A stretch of 64,000 nucleotides of DNA, from assembly GCA_022393335.1 (NCBI GenBank), contig JAJEKB010020553.1, forward strand, positions 74,614-138,613. The letters run 5' to 3'. The DNA comes from Macrotrachela quadricornifera. Lineage: Eukaryota > Rotifera > Eurotatoria > Philodinida > Philodinidae. How positions within the stretch are numbered: position 1 is the first letter of the stretch; each line of letters opens with the position of its first letter. Below the pieces are notes generated by a model. The model had not been told where the DNA came from. It saw only the letters and a list, made by a program, of their open reading frames with translations, and did no database searches. Both the position numbers and the translations under genes were made by a program. This document shows positions 46,201-55,242 of this stretch, piece by piece.

Positions 46201-47943
46201 ACTAGTTCTTCTAGACACAGCCAATATCCAACATTCTTTTATTATTTTAAAGCTCTAGACGAGAGCAAAATTTTCATCGACCAGTGTTTTTAAAGTCGAT
46301 TTCTGGGCTGAGAAAAGTGGGATCTATTGTTGCTCAACCACCATTTTATATGCTGGTTTGCAGACCATGTCATCAAAAATGCTTATAAAAACGAATGGGA
46401 TTGGATTTCAAAATTTCATTCAATGAAAAGTTGTGCACAGAGGCTAGCTTTAATTTGAAACTAGCCCGAGCTCTATCGTACGTACCGGGATGCAGTTAAA
46501 TCGGTTGCAAAAACGGGTTATAATTCCAGTGGAACTCGAACCAGCATAGTTTATAGGGGTAGATTTTTTACCAGTGCCGTATCTCACCAAGATCAATCAT
46601 TCCTGAAAATTTCAGCGCAAATCAACAGTTTAAAGTAGGAAATCAATTCAAAGGGAGCCCTTGAGGCCTTCGTTGAAAAAATGTAAAAGCGATATAGCAA
46701 TCAGTTTCCAGAAACGATAGAGTTATGATCACTATGACAACGTGCAGAGACATCTTACCGCAAGCTATGAAAAAAATAAAGAATACAATTTAATAAAATA
46801 AAAAGTACGAAAAAAGAGGAAAAGACTAAAAATCTGTTCGAAATACTAGCTAGAGATATTTGATGGTGGATGCATGTCAACAGAATGTACGAGAAAGAAA
46901 ATACATGTAATGCATAGTGATACTATACGATTCCGCTGCAGCCAGAAAAGCACAAGAGTAATCGTGGGTAATCTCATGGTTAGGTAAAGAAAACAAAATT
47001 TTGCATCATATGTTAAGCGAAGCTTAAAACGTATATATACGTGGTCCGTGACCAAAGGGTTGAGGATTTTTATTTTTGCCTCTTAAAATGTTGTGACTAT
47101 ATCTTCACCAAATTAAGAATTTTTGAAAAATTTATTTATCAAAATGTTCAGAATTAAAAACTCTGCAAACGCTGAAATTTTAATCAACATAGGAAATCAC
47201 TTTTGGACACGTAGTTCAAATCCCATAGAAATACTTTAATATAATATATGATGCATAGAACTAATGTTAGCTATTCTCCTTGGCATAGAATACAACATTG
47301 TTCTTTTTTTCTACCGGTAGGCCTTTCACGAAGTGAATTGTTAAACGAGATGCTTGTTCTAATGAGTGGCTTTGAGCCGGTTGCGACTGCTCTCATGTGG
47401 TTCATTCATCTCATGAGCAAGCATTCCCATGTGCAGCAAAAGATCAAGACAGAACTGATAAGCAATTGTGGTATGGAAATGTTATCCGTGGATCATCTCG
47501 ATTCACTCGTCTATTTGGACTGTGTTATCAATGAGATATTTCGATTTTCTCCGCCCTCCGAAGGAACAGGTCGCACATTAACTGTCGACGATCGTTTGCC
47601 TGAGAGTGGTTTCCAGTTATTCAAAGGTGATCAAGTATTTATTCCATTTTATAATCTCGCGCATGACACTCGATACTGGTCAATTCAGCCAGAGCTCTTC
47701 GATCCCGAGAGGTTTTTGGGTGAGGACAAAACTCATCATCCTTATGCACTGCTTCCATTTGGAGCTGGCCATCGTCAATGTATCGGACGAGATTTCACTC
47801 AATTTGCACTCAAGGTGATCACAGCGAGACTGATGCAACATGTGACGTTTGGCGATGGTGGTCCTCAAGTGAATGCAGGTGGACAGCTTCAAATGATCAC
47901 CATCATGCCCCGATATATTGGTGTCACCATCAAATTCGATTGA
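37225..47943 (+). CDS. Cytochrome P450, 3 exons, one giant intron
   Basis: Exons 37225-37576, 37625-38146 and 47321-47943 join in phase (aaa g|gt and tca g|gc) to 498 residues, a full-length P450. The N-terminus is a membrane anchor (MLLVILLVAITVLLYYV) followed by the Pro-rich hinge PGLPPHFLFGN, as in ER-bound eukaryotic P450s. ExxR is present as NEIFR (about 360), then FDPERF, and the haem loop FGAGHRQCIGRDF with the thiolate Cys at about 443. The I-helix reads SGFEPVATAL, where most P450s have AGxET; the usual Thr for oxygen activation is replaced. Intron 1 is 48 bp. Intron 2 is 9174 bp, almost all mobile DNA. If it splices, the enzyme oxidises small lipophilic compounds in the ER; the substrate is unknown. 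Confidence 0.88.
38455..39335. repeat. Foldback inside the 9-kb element
   Basis: The left arm (about 38455-38750) contains GACGCTTGGAAACATATCGAG and is mirrored at about 39250. TATCAACCACACAAAGC is mirrored near 39155. The right arm is about 39050-39335 with a 300-base loop. Confidence 0.75.
39629..40598. mobile_element. Tc1/mariner-type MITE with long inverted arms
   Basis: The ends are CAGAGTGTCCCAAAAGTTCC and the complement of CAGGATGCCCTAAAAGTCCC, with TA at both flanks (39627-39628 and 40599-40600). The inverted match continues for more than 200 bases. A second inverted repeat (about 39885-40325) lies within. No transposase. The terminal word GTGTCCCAAAAGT is shared with the MITE in the ABC gene intron. 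Confidence 0.78.
40599..41075. other. Inside the 9-kb element, no gene
   Basis: AT-rich sequence between the MITE and the accessory ORF. No feature recognised. Confidence 0.35.
41076..41700 (-). CDS. Accessory ORF of the Mutator-like element, unknown function
   Basis: Two exons, 41700-41426 and 41373-41076, join through a 52-bp GT-AG intron (gaa gt|t aag) to 190 residues. Residues about 45-85 are rich in Asn, Asp, Ser and Thr and acidic. The C-terminal half is basic and holds an internal duplication, SSLAVTTKKNSLDL and SPLTVTTKTNPLDL, that is also visible in the DNA. It then has a helical, charged stretch (NKLNQLIFDIRKRQGKTKKK). It reads intact although the neighbouring transposase is broken. 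Position inside the TIRs suggests it belongs to the transposon. No family was recognised. Confidence 0.55.
41962..43800 (-). pseudogene. Mutator-like transposase (QNANES..IW type), multi-exon, decayed
   Basis: Blocks in coding order: RDINVRSAN then GANFVGIGHQSLVKLCAVLN; LTIGGDGTCQRREFSSTYGV (a DGTW..RG..S.YGV block with the first catalytic Asp); DPPYEDVSIMKIEDANHFTK; GIVRNKTNLDEIVCAVW; EPPHEWCSPSYCGYSKSL; IMKTIIPVFDELAH; GEAQNANESFHSIIW; and a basic C-terminus ending at 41962. Several GT-AG junctions join in phase, e.g. 42398/42348 and 42157/42104. Breaks: TAA at 42733-42735, TAG at 42459-42461 and an apparent frame change in the T-run at 43213-43222. These blocks match the invertebrate Mutator-like family with a G.TQN.NES..IW signature. 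A Helitron-like insertion cuts the 5' side at 43829. Confidence 0.72.
43829..44735 (+). mobile_element. Non-autonomous Helitron-like element, copy 2
   Basis: It starts TCTATATATATAAAGAAG, ends CAACGCCGGGTATTACCGCTAG, and is followed by T. Internal 5'-like start at 44240 (TCTACATATATAAAGAAG), 411 bases in. Order, length (907 bp) and internal words follow the 35383-36305 copy. It interrupts the upstream part of the Mutator-like transposase. Confidence 0.72.
44739..45366. repeat. Nearly perfect foldback, family A, at a TA-rich target
   Basis: GGGGTTGAGCAACTTGACTG at the left is exactly mirrored at about 45340. The arms, about 300 bases each, match almost base for base (e.g. TTAGGAGTATATAATGAATT). 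It sits in a TATATATATA run immediately after the 3' end of the Helitron-like element. Few mismatches between arms suggest a recent insertion or arm homogenisation. Confidence 0.85.
45519..45741 (-). CDS. C-terminal exon of an unidentified protein in the 9-kb element
   Basis: After a plausible acceptor (..AATAG) near 45742, an open frame reads LRLAQNISNSRKAVNNVTKT, continues hydrophilic with CIEQLAGNESFTYKNHPLIG, and ends in an acidic tail (TDTDEDLND) with TAG at 45519-45521. Composition and clean ending look protein-like, but no upstream exon was placed and no family recognised. Confidence 0.35.
45742..47084. other. Inside the 9-kb element, mostly unassigned
   Basis: Possible 5' exons of the minus-strand gene ending at 45519 would lie here, but none could be supported. 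No further mobile element recognised. Confidence 0.35.
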
Positions 47944-49451
47944 TCAAGATAAATGTACTTTAATCTGTTTCATTATTATTACGAATTGACTAGACAGTTC
48001 ATATACAATTTATGAAACAAAGGGAGAATAATATGGAAATTTCCATTTCTGCTAAGAAAGGATGCGCCAGAATACTGATCGACATCAATATATACTGGTA
48101 ACCGGAAAATTTTATATTTCGAATTTGACTTTTTTATTCCAAAGTCTGTAAAAGGGTAATGCAGGACGGCACTCTTTTACTTTAATCATAATCCTCTCAC
48201 TCTCATGCAATGCTGTATGTAGATTACGGCAATCAGCACAAAGATGTGATTAAAGTGAAAAAGCAACACCTGCGAAAACCCAAATATCAGTTCATTCGCC
48301 TGAGTCTTTAATAAATAGGAAGGTCTCCTATTCTTTAAGTTTTGGGATGTTGTTCTAATTTATGAAAAACATTTGCAAAAATTTGAGTTTAAGCTTGCTT
48401 ATTTTTCAGAACACATATTTTCGCTAGACATTTAATGCATATTTTAGTTACGTTGGAACGCGTATTTTTTACTAAAAACACAAGCAATTTGTTTGAATCG
48501 TTCTTTATTATTCGTTTTATTACTTTATAACGCATTTTTCCTGCGCCTTATATTAGTTTAACCTACCTTATTCAAAATTACTAAATATCCTTGTCTTTAT
48601 CTACTCAAGGTGACATCGCATCATATAAACACGGTAAGATATTTACATAGAACAACATCACTCTGAGGTGAATATGAGGATATTTGGTAGCTTAGTCGTT
48701 ATGCATGTATCCTTGTCCCTGTATCTTTATATCTATACCCTTATCCTGATACATTTACACCTATACTTTTACATTTAAAACCTTAAATCTGGTTTACACT
48801 ACAAAAGCGAATATTGTATTAACAAAATGTAACTCTGTTTGTGTATTCTAACTAAACCAAACAAAGTGACATGTTATTCAGGATTCACATGAATACATTG
48901 ACTTTTAAGTAAAGATGTGCATCAATCTAATACGGCATGCGCGTCGTAGTAAATAGATGCACATCTTCCTTTATATAACAGTACATTAATAAAATATAGA
49001 ATGTAACGTCACTTTTTTTAGTACAATTGATTGTATGAAATTGAATTAAATTTTGACGGACGCATTAACTTACATGTTTTCATTTGCTGACCACCAACTC
49101 CGTTTCTTGTTATAGTATTAACTCTCGTAGTGTAGAATAAACCTAATACCTATATTATGATAATCATATCCTTACACTGATGGGAATATAGTGTAAGATA
49201 GTCGAACCGCTAACCAGTTGTATTATCAGAGAAGTAACGCTCGTCGATACGACTCGCTTAACTCTCGATTGAATTCTATTTATCATTATCTTTTACTGGT
49301 CGCTGGGTTCTGCTTTGATAACTATACTTGATATATATATACACATATACACGGATTGCTAGCGACGACTATTCTATAAAACCCAATCTTTAAACTTCTT
49401 GTTAAGACTTTAGTATGAGAACGTGGAACGTACATCGGAGTCGATCAGTAC
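47944..49451. other. Downstream of P450; weak fragments, no gene
   Basis: Contains a small Tudor-like fragment (48210-48311, listed separately) and a degenerate CCTTATCC/TATCTTTATACC-type repeat at about 48700-48790. The rest is AT-rich without a call. Confidence 0.4.
48210..48311 (+). pseudogene. Possible Tudor-domain fragment
   Basis: A 33-codon frame begins MLYVDYGNQHKDVIKVKKQH and continues LRKPKYQFIRLSL before TAA. The Y(V/I)DYGN..xV...LR pattern is the core of Tudor domains. Too short to be a gene. A relic of a piRNA-pathway or other Tudor protein is possible, chance is not excluded. Confidence 0.3.
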
Positions 49452-49878
49452 TATAAAAGTTGAAAGTTGAATTGAACTATTCAACCGCCACGATGATGTA
49501 ATCAAAAAAATTTCAATAAAGTTATCCCGACGTGTTTCGGACATTTTTCATGTCTAATTATCCGGTTTCTTGAGAAACCAAAACCGAAGAGCAAAAGCAA
49601 AACCTAAAACCAACCTGCAATCTTGGTTCTTCAGAGTCCACAGCAACTGGTGAGTCGTGCTTTTTATCATCCTAGTTTCAGCCAGCCCTTCTCATTGATT
49701 CACTAACACCACCATCACTTTCCCCGAATCACCTCCAACTGTCACCATTTGTCACTTTTTTCGAACCGCCCTCACCCGCATCTGGTCCCCTGCCCCTCAA
49801 AGGTTCCACCCTCACTCTACTCTGATCCCTCCATCCTCCAAGTTAAATAGTTGAATTCAACTTTCAACTTTTACACAT
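49452..49878. repeat. Short-armed foldback element
   Basis: AAAAGTTGAAAGTTGAATTG at the left is mirrored by CAACTTTCAACTTTT at the right end, with about 30-base arms and a 360-base interior that has no ORF and is relatively C-rich. Consistent with a MITE of unknown family. Confidence 0.55.
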
Positions 49879-51256
49879 ACGAAGTCGATCATCATTTTTT
49901 TCTACTTCATTTCACTCTAAACTTCTCGGTTTTTTATATGATGTCTGCATAGACCAATGTAACGCGTCACTTTCCTGCTCAAAATATCGTTCACAGGGGA
50001 TATAAAAACCAAAAAGCGAATTTAACAAAATAGCGAATAGTCGTTCGTCGGCGCTCCTACGGGGCGTCACTCACAGCTAGCCGCTTCCATGCTGAATTGT
50101 ATTTTCACATAAGTTCATTGTCTTGTGTTCAAAAACACACTCATTAACGTTTCACTAACTCAAAAGAATTATAGGATCTGCAGCGGAAGGTTCTACTGCA
50201 GAAGACTCGAAGAAAAACAAGTAAAAGCACGTGGATCTATAAATAAGTGCACCATCTCTAAGTTTATGAAACATCGCTGCGAAATCTTAATTATTTTTTT
50301 TTACAAATACCGAATATTGAAATGCATGAGTTCCTCAAAATCTGATTCAAGGAGGAATAAAATTACAAAATACTGATCGCCTTAAAGCTCAGATTCTCAA
50401 AATCTGATTGTAGGAAAGCTAGGTTTTGGAAAGTATATCATTGGCTGAAATTTCCAACAGATAGAGTCTGATTGATCAAAAAGTCCGATACAAAAAGTTT
50501 GCCACTGGCTGCGTTCCCATACTCAATAATCTGATTCAATGGAAGCCGTATACCGAAAATAACTGAGCAGTGATCTTTAAGCCGATGTTTTTTGACCGGT
50601 GACAAACAAGTTTATTTTACTTTGTCCAAACCTCCATTTGCCAAGAGAATATACCAGTCTTCGTTTCTACACTTCTGTTACTATTCACATAAAAAGACAT
50701 CACACTTTAAAAGCCGAAGACAAACAAATTGTCTTCATAAATATAATAATAGAGATCATATTCTATGTTTAAAAATTATTATTTTATAGCCATTATGTAA
50801 GACAAGACTTGAAAATACTCACACATAACATACAATTGATCAATTCTAACACGGTCATTCTTTCCTGCCAGCTAAATCTGAGTATACTATATAAGCGAAA
50901 TAATATTCTCTTCTGTATTTGTTCTTTTTCGAAACAAATTCATACTCCCCATGACTCGCATTATTAATGAGCTACATTAAGTTCCATGTTGTCTCATTTC
51001 TTACTTTTCAAAGCTCCGATTCAGCTACTGTTAGCGATCACGATATGCTAGCTGTTCTATTCTGTTTGAATCCTCGATGGGAGAGAAGATTCATTCAGAT
51101 TTTTTCCTTCTTGAATAAACATTGCCTTTGATCATAGAGTCTCTCATGTTTTTTTATCCAAAAGGTAGCATCCAATAGTTGAGAGCTCACATTTTGATGC
51201 CATGACCCGGGAACTGTTCTGATCACAATTATTTAAATTGATTTTACCGTCGTTAT
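49879..51256. other. Intergenic, no convincing gene
   Basis: The small + strand frames at 50125-50376 and 50592-50789 are Lys/Ser-rich and show no motif. Words like AATCTGATT recur between about 50335 and 50535 at irregular spacing. No gene called. Confidence 0.35.
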
Positions 51257-51519
51257 ATGTGCTCCGACGACGACGAAAGACCACCTAAAGAACTCCGTGA
51301 ACCACTCACACAATTTCAACCTCCATCCTCCTTCTCAGCGTCTACATTTATGGTGTCAAACGTACTTACATCAGCTAAAAAACCTTATCAAATTACCTTT
51401 TCTTCGCGTGAAACTGAAATGGAATATACACGTAAACTTTTGGACAATTGTTCAACTCTCAATTGTGATTCTGAACAACTTAGCACATGGTTGAAGGCAA
51501 CGAGTGCCTTCATTCTTAA
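51257..51519 (+). pseudogene. Gag-like ORF fragment interrupted by a TTAA element
   Basis: The open frame starts MCSDDDERPPKELREPLTQF and reaches EMEYTRKLLDNCSTLNCDSE, QLSTWLKATSAFI, then runs into the end of the TTAA element and stops at 51583. The C-terminal part resembles the start of Gag-type or bdelloid retroelement ORF1 proteins (a helical ..W..A..F region). This is a tentative family guess. The insertion point is the TTAA at 51516-51519, and the sequence after the element (52112 on) keeps only a short open stretch. Confidence 0.4.
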
Positions 51520-52107
51520 CCCTTTGAGGACCGATGAGTCATTTTTAACCCACTTACTTTTCAGTAAGGAAAAAAGTATTTAGTTCACATTAAACTATTA
51601 AAGACGTAAATTAATTAAGGTCATAAGCAACCGCATTTGTCATTTCATACTTTTCTTTCTTTTCTTTCCTCTTGTCATATAATTTCTTTTCACATATCCT
51701 TTGTTCTTGCTGCTAAGATACAGTGACGTCATAATTTCTCTCTTCTTCTCTAATCTTTTGTTTATCGAGAATATTCTCATTTTCTATTGGATATATTTAT
51801 ATTTGCATTTTCATTGACAAATTTAAATTGTTCTTGAATTTGCAAAGTATATCATTACTTCCACTCTTCATTTTTTCATACTGTTTTTATAAATAAAACT
51901 AAAAAAATGAAATCCTTTAAAAATACGGAAGTTGATGACGAGTTCTGTCATTTATTTAACAATGGTAGCAACAACGAGAGCGCCTTCGATTTTAATTACG
52001 ATAAACCAGTCGATAGCTTACTTTTTAAATAGCCATATTGAGTTAAAATAAAATGAAAAATTTACCAAACGTGTTTTTTCGATTAAAAAAATTCGGTCCT
52101 CAAAGGG
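51520..52107. mobile_element. TTAA-flanked piggyBac-type element, third family
   Basis: The termini CCCTTTGAGGACCGA and TCGGTCCTCAAAGGG form a perfect 15-base inverted repeat. TTAA lies at 51516-51519 and 52108-52111. The 588-bp element keeps a 41-codon frame (51907-52032) starting MKSFKNTEVDDEFCHLF and rich in Asp and Asn, probably the start of a deleted transposase. The TIR differs from those of the 4.9- and 22.4-kb copies. Confidence 0.85.
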
Positions 52108-52367
52108 TTAATAGGAAACCATTAGACTTTAATATAAAACTCTAAAAATTTCGTATTTTGCCACGAAACTCTGTTCTGTGATACGGAACTTACAAATATT
52201 TTTGCAAGAGAAGGTTCTTTTCATGTATCCGCAGGAAGTATCTTTAAAGATTTCGTGGATTTTTTTTCTTTTTTTTTCGAAACTTTGAACCCTTTTGGAT
52301 GCTTTTAGAAATCTCCAAACCTATTTTGAGTGTTTGATAAGACACCTTTTTTTACAGTATGTATATA
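52108..52367. other. Spacer between TTAA element and mariner
   Basis: Host or retroelement sequence flanking the insertion. No call. Confidence 0.35.
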
Positions 52368-53590
52368 CAAGGGTCACGCCAAAAGTTTTTTGGTCAGCCC
52401 TTTAGACAAATAATCAAAGTCTGGTTCTAATGTATTTTTTCAAAGTGCTCCCCCTAGCATCAATGCACTTGCGCATTCGAATTAACCAATCATCAAAGCA
52501 GTTTTTGAAATCGTCCTTTATCAGAGTGTTGACAGCTTGTTTTAATGCATCCACCATTGCAGTGTCATCGTCGGATCGAATTCCACGTAGTTGGTTTTTA
52601 GAGTTTTGAAAACAAGAAGAGGTGGCACGGACTTATATCTGGAGAATAAGGTGAATTTTGATAAGGTTCTACATGATTTTCTGCTAAATATTCGCTGGTG
52701 ATCCAGGCTCTGTGGGGTCGTGCATTATCATCATGAAAAATGAGACCTCGACGACCATTTCTAGTTCTCCATTCAGATACAGCTTTGAAGGCTTTTGACA
52801 GGGATATGTTGACATACCAAATTGCATTTATCGCCTCACCAGGTATCAATGATATAGATTTGATGAAACCGGTTTTTATGAAAAAAAGCCACCATTCGTT
52901 TGCCTAAGCTTCTGCTACGATGAACTTTTGTTAGTCATGGATCAGTTATTGACACTCACACCTTTGACTGCTGTTTCGTTTCCGGATCATAGTGATAGAA
53001 CCATGATTAGCCACCAGTAATAATGTCGAGGACACGACGAGATCGACCATCTTCAAGTCGTTGGAAGAACTGGTGGCAAAACTGAATACGCAACTGTTTT
53101 TGATCATCGATCAGTTGATGAGGCACCCATCGAGCACATACTTTACAGAGCTTCAAATAGTCATGAAGAATTGAATTGATCGCGTGCGAACCAATGTCCA
53201 ACATGTGTTCTATCTGTTCATAAGTTGAGTGAGGGTCATTTTTAATTATTTCTTGAACATCATCAATTGTTTGTTGAGTGACAGAAGTTCGAGGACGACC
53301 TGAACGGGCAGCATCTTCAACACTGAAATTGTCCCGTTGAAATTCATGAAACCAATTGAGTACTGTTTGATTTGAAGGTGCTTAGTCCTTCCATGGTTGC
53401 ATCAAACGAGCATGACTGTCTTTGTATGTTAAGCCAATTTTCCAGTCATACAAAATCATAGTGCGAAATTGTTCACGTGAGAATTGAAAACTCATATCGA
53501 AAATGATTCGAATGGTGATTCGAAAGAAATGAAAAAATAAAACGATAAATAATACTGGACGGCTGAAATTTTCTACATAATCCTAAATAT
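52368..53590 (-). mobile_element. mariner-type transposon with dead transposase
   Basis: The left terminus CAAGGGTCACGCCAAAAG follows TATATA. The transposase runs minus from ATG at about 53493 (MSFQFSREQFRTMILYDWKI). Blocks include NWFHEFQRDNFSVEDAARSG, RWVPHQLIDDQKQLRIQFCH, SWFYHYDPETKQQSK, IFHDDNARPHRAW and SPYSPDISPCHLFLFSKL, all typical of mariner. Stop codons occur after LMQPWKD, at ITGG*SWFY and after QQSKV. The first catalytic Asp (TGDES) is lost at the second stop and the third (PCDFFLF) is His, so it cannot act. No matching right TIR was found near 53590; a candidate lies at 55988-56014. Confidence 0.82.
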
Positions 53591-54375
53591 GTTTATTCAT
53601 TATTCCCTAAACTGAAAGGATAGGGTCTAGAAACCGAAATTCATCTGTGTTTGTATCAATGACGCCTATATTTGGATTGATAATGCCGATATTTGTGCCG
53701 GTGATGGTAGTCTTGAGATCAATAAAAGTTGTGCTGTGGAACGGAATCTGATAGGAGTATTGAAATATAGAGCGAGAAAAGTGAATCTATTCTATGCTTA
53801 TCCCAAGACTGTAAGAGGCACACAGTACCATCATTGGTATGTTCTTTGTTCTTTCGTCTCTTCTTCTGTACTCCAGTTGTATTTTTCTCTTTTATTGATC
53901 AATCATCTTCCAGCTTTTATCTCTTATTTTGATTGATAATTTTCATTTTTGCACTCTGGCACTCTCTGTGTTTCTTTTACTTCTTTCAGAAGAATGGCAG
54001 TTAATGCAATTACTGTACATCAAATTGAATAAGTCTGCCGAGTTTTATATTTTAATTTTGAAGGACATATCGTGAATCGGTTCTGTCTAGGATTCAAATT
54101 ATATGGTTGTATATACTCTGATGACAAGTGTTTGTAGCCTTTGATGCACCAGTAGTACTCGCTTGAAAATATGCAGCGTCTTGTTTTCTTTTTTTTCTCT
54201 CTATTCAATATTCTTATTTCATGGCGCTTTTTTCTTATTTTCGCTAATATTTTCTTGTCATATTCTTCGTAATTGCTTTGCTTTTGATCCACACATCTGC
54301 GTGCAATATTATCGTGGAAGTCATTATTATCCGACTTTTGATTCATTCAAAAAGATATCTTCAAATACTCTGAAC
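53591..54375. other. Spacer, no gene
   Basis: T-rich DNA. The open frame that starts at 54163 upstream of the Helitron-type ORF is hydrophobic by T-richness and is not taken as a signal peptide. Confidence 0.35.
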
Positions 54376-55242
54376 ATGTCGACTTCTAAAAGTCGCATGG
54401 CGGCTTTTCGAGCTTGTCGCGCTCGTTTCGAAACTGCTGAACAAAAGGAAATTCGCCTGTCTGCCGATAGACGATATAGAAGAAATCATTCGGTGAGTAT
54501 TCGCGCAAATGAAACCGTAGATGAGAAAGAAAAACGTCTTGCATGTCGAAGTCAATACGAATTGCAACGTCTGGCGAATAAGCGTGCAAGAGAAAATGAA
54601 CAAGAGAAAGAAGAACGCCCAGAAATTAAACGTATCAAAGAAAGAAGTCGATGGGAGAAATGCCGTGCTTCTGAGACTACTGAAGAACGACAGAACCGAT
54701 TAGAACGTGATCGCATTGCACATCAGTGAAGTTCAAATTATTTCTATTCACTTTATCAATTAGTCCTATTTTTCATTGATAGTGCAAAATTACGCGATAA
54801 ACATTATTCCAAAATGACCATCAACAGAAGTTGTGCTGTTTGTGCCTATAGAATTTCAATAGAGAATATTTTGTAAATAAATGTCAAATCATTTCCGAGC
54901 ATTCATCTTCTTCGACCTCTTGATGCAATAATACTGCCATCTGTTCTTAAAATTTATTTCTCACGATTCACTAGTAAGAATATGTAACAATAATGAATAA
55001 ATCTTCATTCGAATAGGTTGCTTTATTTTTAATAGCCCGTGTTCGACGAGAGTTTGCTACACACCGTGGCGATTTTGTTCTTTTGAATGGAGGTATACTT
55101 GGACGGCAAGGAATTGACGCAACAGCTGGATTCATATACTTATGTTGTGATTGCAAGATATCTTTAGAAAATGAAACTGTGCCTCCATCGGCATTGTGTC
55201 ACATTTTTTCTCCCAATTATGTTTCTGATGATGAATCTTGAC
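54376..55242 (+). pseudogene. Helitron/PIF1-helicase-type protein, N-terminal fragment
   Basis: From ATG 54376, the frame reads MSTSKSRMAAFRACRARFET and carries repeats of the R..ETxEE+..RL..+R type to HQ* at 54727-54729, the STPR-like N-terminal repeats seen on Helitron and PIF1-like helicase proteins. Further on, 55033-55242 encodes RVRREFATHRGDFVLLNGGI, LGRQGIDATAGFIYLCCDC and KISLENETVPPSALCH, matching the LLNGG..GRQG and C..C..L....P..AL zinc-binding region of the same proteins, then TGA. The parts are about 300 bases apart, with stops between. The helicase and Rep domains are absent. Confidence 0.6.

Larger units (their letters stand above)
38236..47235. mobile_element. About 9-kb TIR-bounded Mutator-like transposon in the P450 intron
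   Basis: About 145 bases at 38236-38385 are repeated in inverted orientation at about 47085-47235: for example ACGTGTCCAAAAGTGATTTC at the left against GAAATCACTTTTGGACACGT at the right, and AGATATAGTCACAAC against GTTGTGACTATATCT. Nearly the whole intron lies between these repeats. Inside, on the minus strand, are a Mutator-like transposase remnant (41962-43800), a two-exon accessory ORF (41076-41700) and a further exon (45519-45741). Later insertions sit within it. A target-site duplication could not be fixed; the flanks share only TTAAT-like words. Confidence 0.7.

Noticed and set aside
54163..54375. Hydrophobic N-terminal extension as a signal peptide on the Helitron-type ORF
   Set aside because: T-rich upstream DNA gives Phe/Leu by composition; the repeat-bearing protein more sensibly starts at ATG 54376.
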